Of a stretch of 7,221 nt of DNA, positions 6,756-7,221 are shown one piece after another. Every line of letters starts with the position of its first letter. The first letter of the stretch is position 1. The notes under the pieces are model-generated. The model was not told the origin of the DNA and did no database searches. It saw only the letters and a program-made list of their open reading frames with translations. The position numbers were made by a program, and so were the translations under genes. This DNA comes from Solirubrobacteraceae bacterium (GTDB lineage Bacteria > Actinomycetota > Thermoleophilia > Solirubrobacterales > Solirubrobacteraceae). The stretch is taken from assembly GCA_019683665.1 (NCBI GenBank), contig JADGIB010000185.1, forward strand, positions 1 to 7,221, written 5' to 3'.

Positions 6756-6778
6756 GGGGCGGGCGGCGGGCGGCGGGG
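6756..6778 (+). repeat. Four-run G tract, potential G-quadruplex
   Basis: G-runs at 6756-6759, 6761-6763, 6768-6770 and 6775-6778 are separated by loops of 1, 4 and 4 nt. This satisfies the G3+N1-7 quadruplex pattern on the plus strand. The loops CGGC make two direct copies of GGGCGGC. The first G-run can alternatively be drawn into a 6-bp hairpin, GCCCGC (6750-6755) with GCGGGC (6759-6764). Such tracts are expected fairly often at this GC content. Confidence 0.45.
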
Positions 6779-6852
6779 ACGGCACCGTCGTGGACGTTCG
6801 GCGCGGGCCCCCGCGTGGACGGCGGCCGGCGCAGCGGCGACGATGTGCGGCC

Positions 6853-7212
6853 ATGGGAGCGCGGGTGCACGGGGATCTGCTGGCGGCCGACGTCGGGGAG
6901 CTCGTCGGCGTGTCGGGCACGACGATCGGCCAGTGGGCGCGGCGCGGCCTCATCCGCTCGTCGCGCTCCGACGGCGAGCCGCGCCGCTACGGCGTCGAGG
7001 ACGTCGCCGAGGCGGCGGTCGTGGCCGAGCTGCTGGCCCGCGGGGTCCCCCACGCCGCGATCCACCGGGCGATCGAGCGCCTGTCCGGCTCCGGGTCGTC
7101 GTGGCCGCTCAGCGACGCGTGGCTGGCCACGACGGAGGGGCCGCGGCCGCGGATCGCGCTGCGCGACGACGACGGCGACGGCGTGCTGCTGCTGGCGCTT
7201 ATACACAACTGA
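6853..7212 (+). CDS. MerR-type helix-turn-helix regulator, 3' end lost at contig edge
   Basis: A DNA-binding protein with an N-terminal winged HTH of MerR type. GELVGVSGTTIGQWARRGLI at 15-34 is the helix-turn-helix, followed by a wing with EPRRYGVEDV at 42-51 and the helix AAVVAELLARGVPHAAIHRAIERL at about 54-77. The usual dimerisation coiled coil and any effector domain are not visible, and the remainder to residue 113 is unrecognised, with an acidic DDDGDG stretch. The apparent stop at 7210-7212 and the last six residues (114-119) come from adapter sequence, so the true C-terminus is unknown. The start is uncertain. ATG 6853 has no Shine-Dalgarno sequence, while GTG 6865 has GGGAG 5 nt upstream and would give MHGDLLAADV. 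An in-frame GTG at 6790 would add 21 arginine-rich residues unlike the family. The gene is divergent from dnaE; its target and ligand cannot be inferred. Confidence 0.7.
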   Translation: MGARVHGDLLAADVGELVGVSGTTIGQWARRGLIRSSRSDGEPRRYGVEDVAEAAVVAELLARGVPHAAIHRAIERLSGSGSSWPLSDAWLATTEGPRPRIALRDDDGDGVLLLALIHN

Positions 7213-7221
7213 CCCTGCCGA
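7192..7221. other. Nextera transposase adapter sequence at the contig end (artefact)
   Basis: By eye, the final 30 bases align to the reverse complement of the Nextera read-1 transposase adapter (mosaic end plus the start of the read-1 primer site) with 26 of 30 matches. From CTTATACACA at 7198 onward, 22 of 24 match; the mismatches are at 7208 and 7214. The first six bases (7192-7197) match 4 of 6 and may be genomic. Read leftward it gives V/M-Y-K-R-Q, a well-known junk N-terminus in metagenomic protein predictions. It is not biological sequence and should be trimmed. Confidence 0.88.

Larger units (their letters stand above)
6662..6852. other. Divergent intergenic region between dnaE and the MerR-type gene
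   Basis: These 191 bp contain no supportable gene. They hold the dnaE -10 candidate, a perfect 7-bp inverted repeat (6703-6722), a G-rich tract of four G-runs (6756-6778), a short GC hairpin (6802-6815) and an 8-bp direct repeat CGTGGACG at 6789-6796 and 6814-6821. A possible weak promoter for the rightward gene is GTGGAC at 6815-6820 with GACGAT at 6839-6844, 18 bp apart and ending 8 nt before its ATG. It is far from consensus. Confidence 0.6.

Noticed and set aside
6790..6852. Upstream GTG start at 6790 for the MerR-type gene
   Set aside because: The added 21 residues are Arg/Pro-rich and unlike MerR N-termini, and no ribosome binding site precedes the GTG.
6658..7206. Minus-strand frame starting with V/M-Y-K-R-Q at the right edge
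   Set aside because: Its start lies in adapter sequence and the rest is antisense to the HTH gene and intergenic DNA; this N-terminus is a known assembly artefact.
1..7221. CRISPR array, insertion sequence or novel multi-gene system
   Set aside because: No spaced direct repeats, transposase motifs or terminal inverted repeats are visible; every substantial coding region belongs to a familiar housekeeping or regulator family.

Overview
This is a GC-rich window (visibly over 70% GC, with codon third positions almost always G or C) carrying ordinary chromosomal housekeeping genes. Composition, gene style and the mix of SD-less and SD-led starts suggest a high-GC actinobacterium, perhaps the Thermoleophilia/Solirubrobacterales. 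That placement is inference, because there is no rRNA or other taxonomic marker here. The right edge carries sequence matching the Nextera transposase adapter, so the window looks like the end of a contig from an Illumina shotgun assembly.

Layout, left to right. Positions 1-43 may hold the 5' tip of an unknown minus-strand gene. gltX (glutamyl-tRNA synthetase, 148-1470, minus) is followed after a 29-bp divergent spacer by nfo (endonuclease IV, 1500-2360, plus). nfo converges with ppk2 (polyphosphate kinase 2 family, 2368-3129, minus), with 7 bp between the stop codons. ppk2 lies 16 bp downstream of dnaE (replicative DNA polymerase III alpha subunit, 3146-6661, minus), so dnaE-ppk2 looks like a two-gene operon. 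A 191-bp divergent intergenic region (6662-6852), rich in inverted repeats and G-runs, separates dnaE from a MerR-type regulator reading rightward (from 6853). The contig end cuts that regulator short.

How the genes fit together. dnaE copies the chromosome, nfo repairs abasic sites, ppk2 moves phosphate between polyphosphate and nucleotides, and gltX charges tRNA. These are core functions, and I see no mobile element, CRISPR array, toxin-antitoxin pair, defence system or biosynthetic cluster. I found no convincing undescribed system.

Points worth a second look are: overlapping candidate -10 elements between gltX and nfo, with a related motif before dnaE; a GluRS with none of the zinc-ligand cysteines; a DnaE with every PHP metal ligand intact; dnaE-ppk2 linkage; the structured dnaE/merR intergenic region; and the adapter that fakes the end of the last gene.
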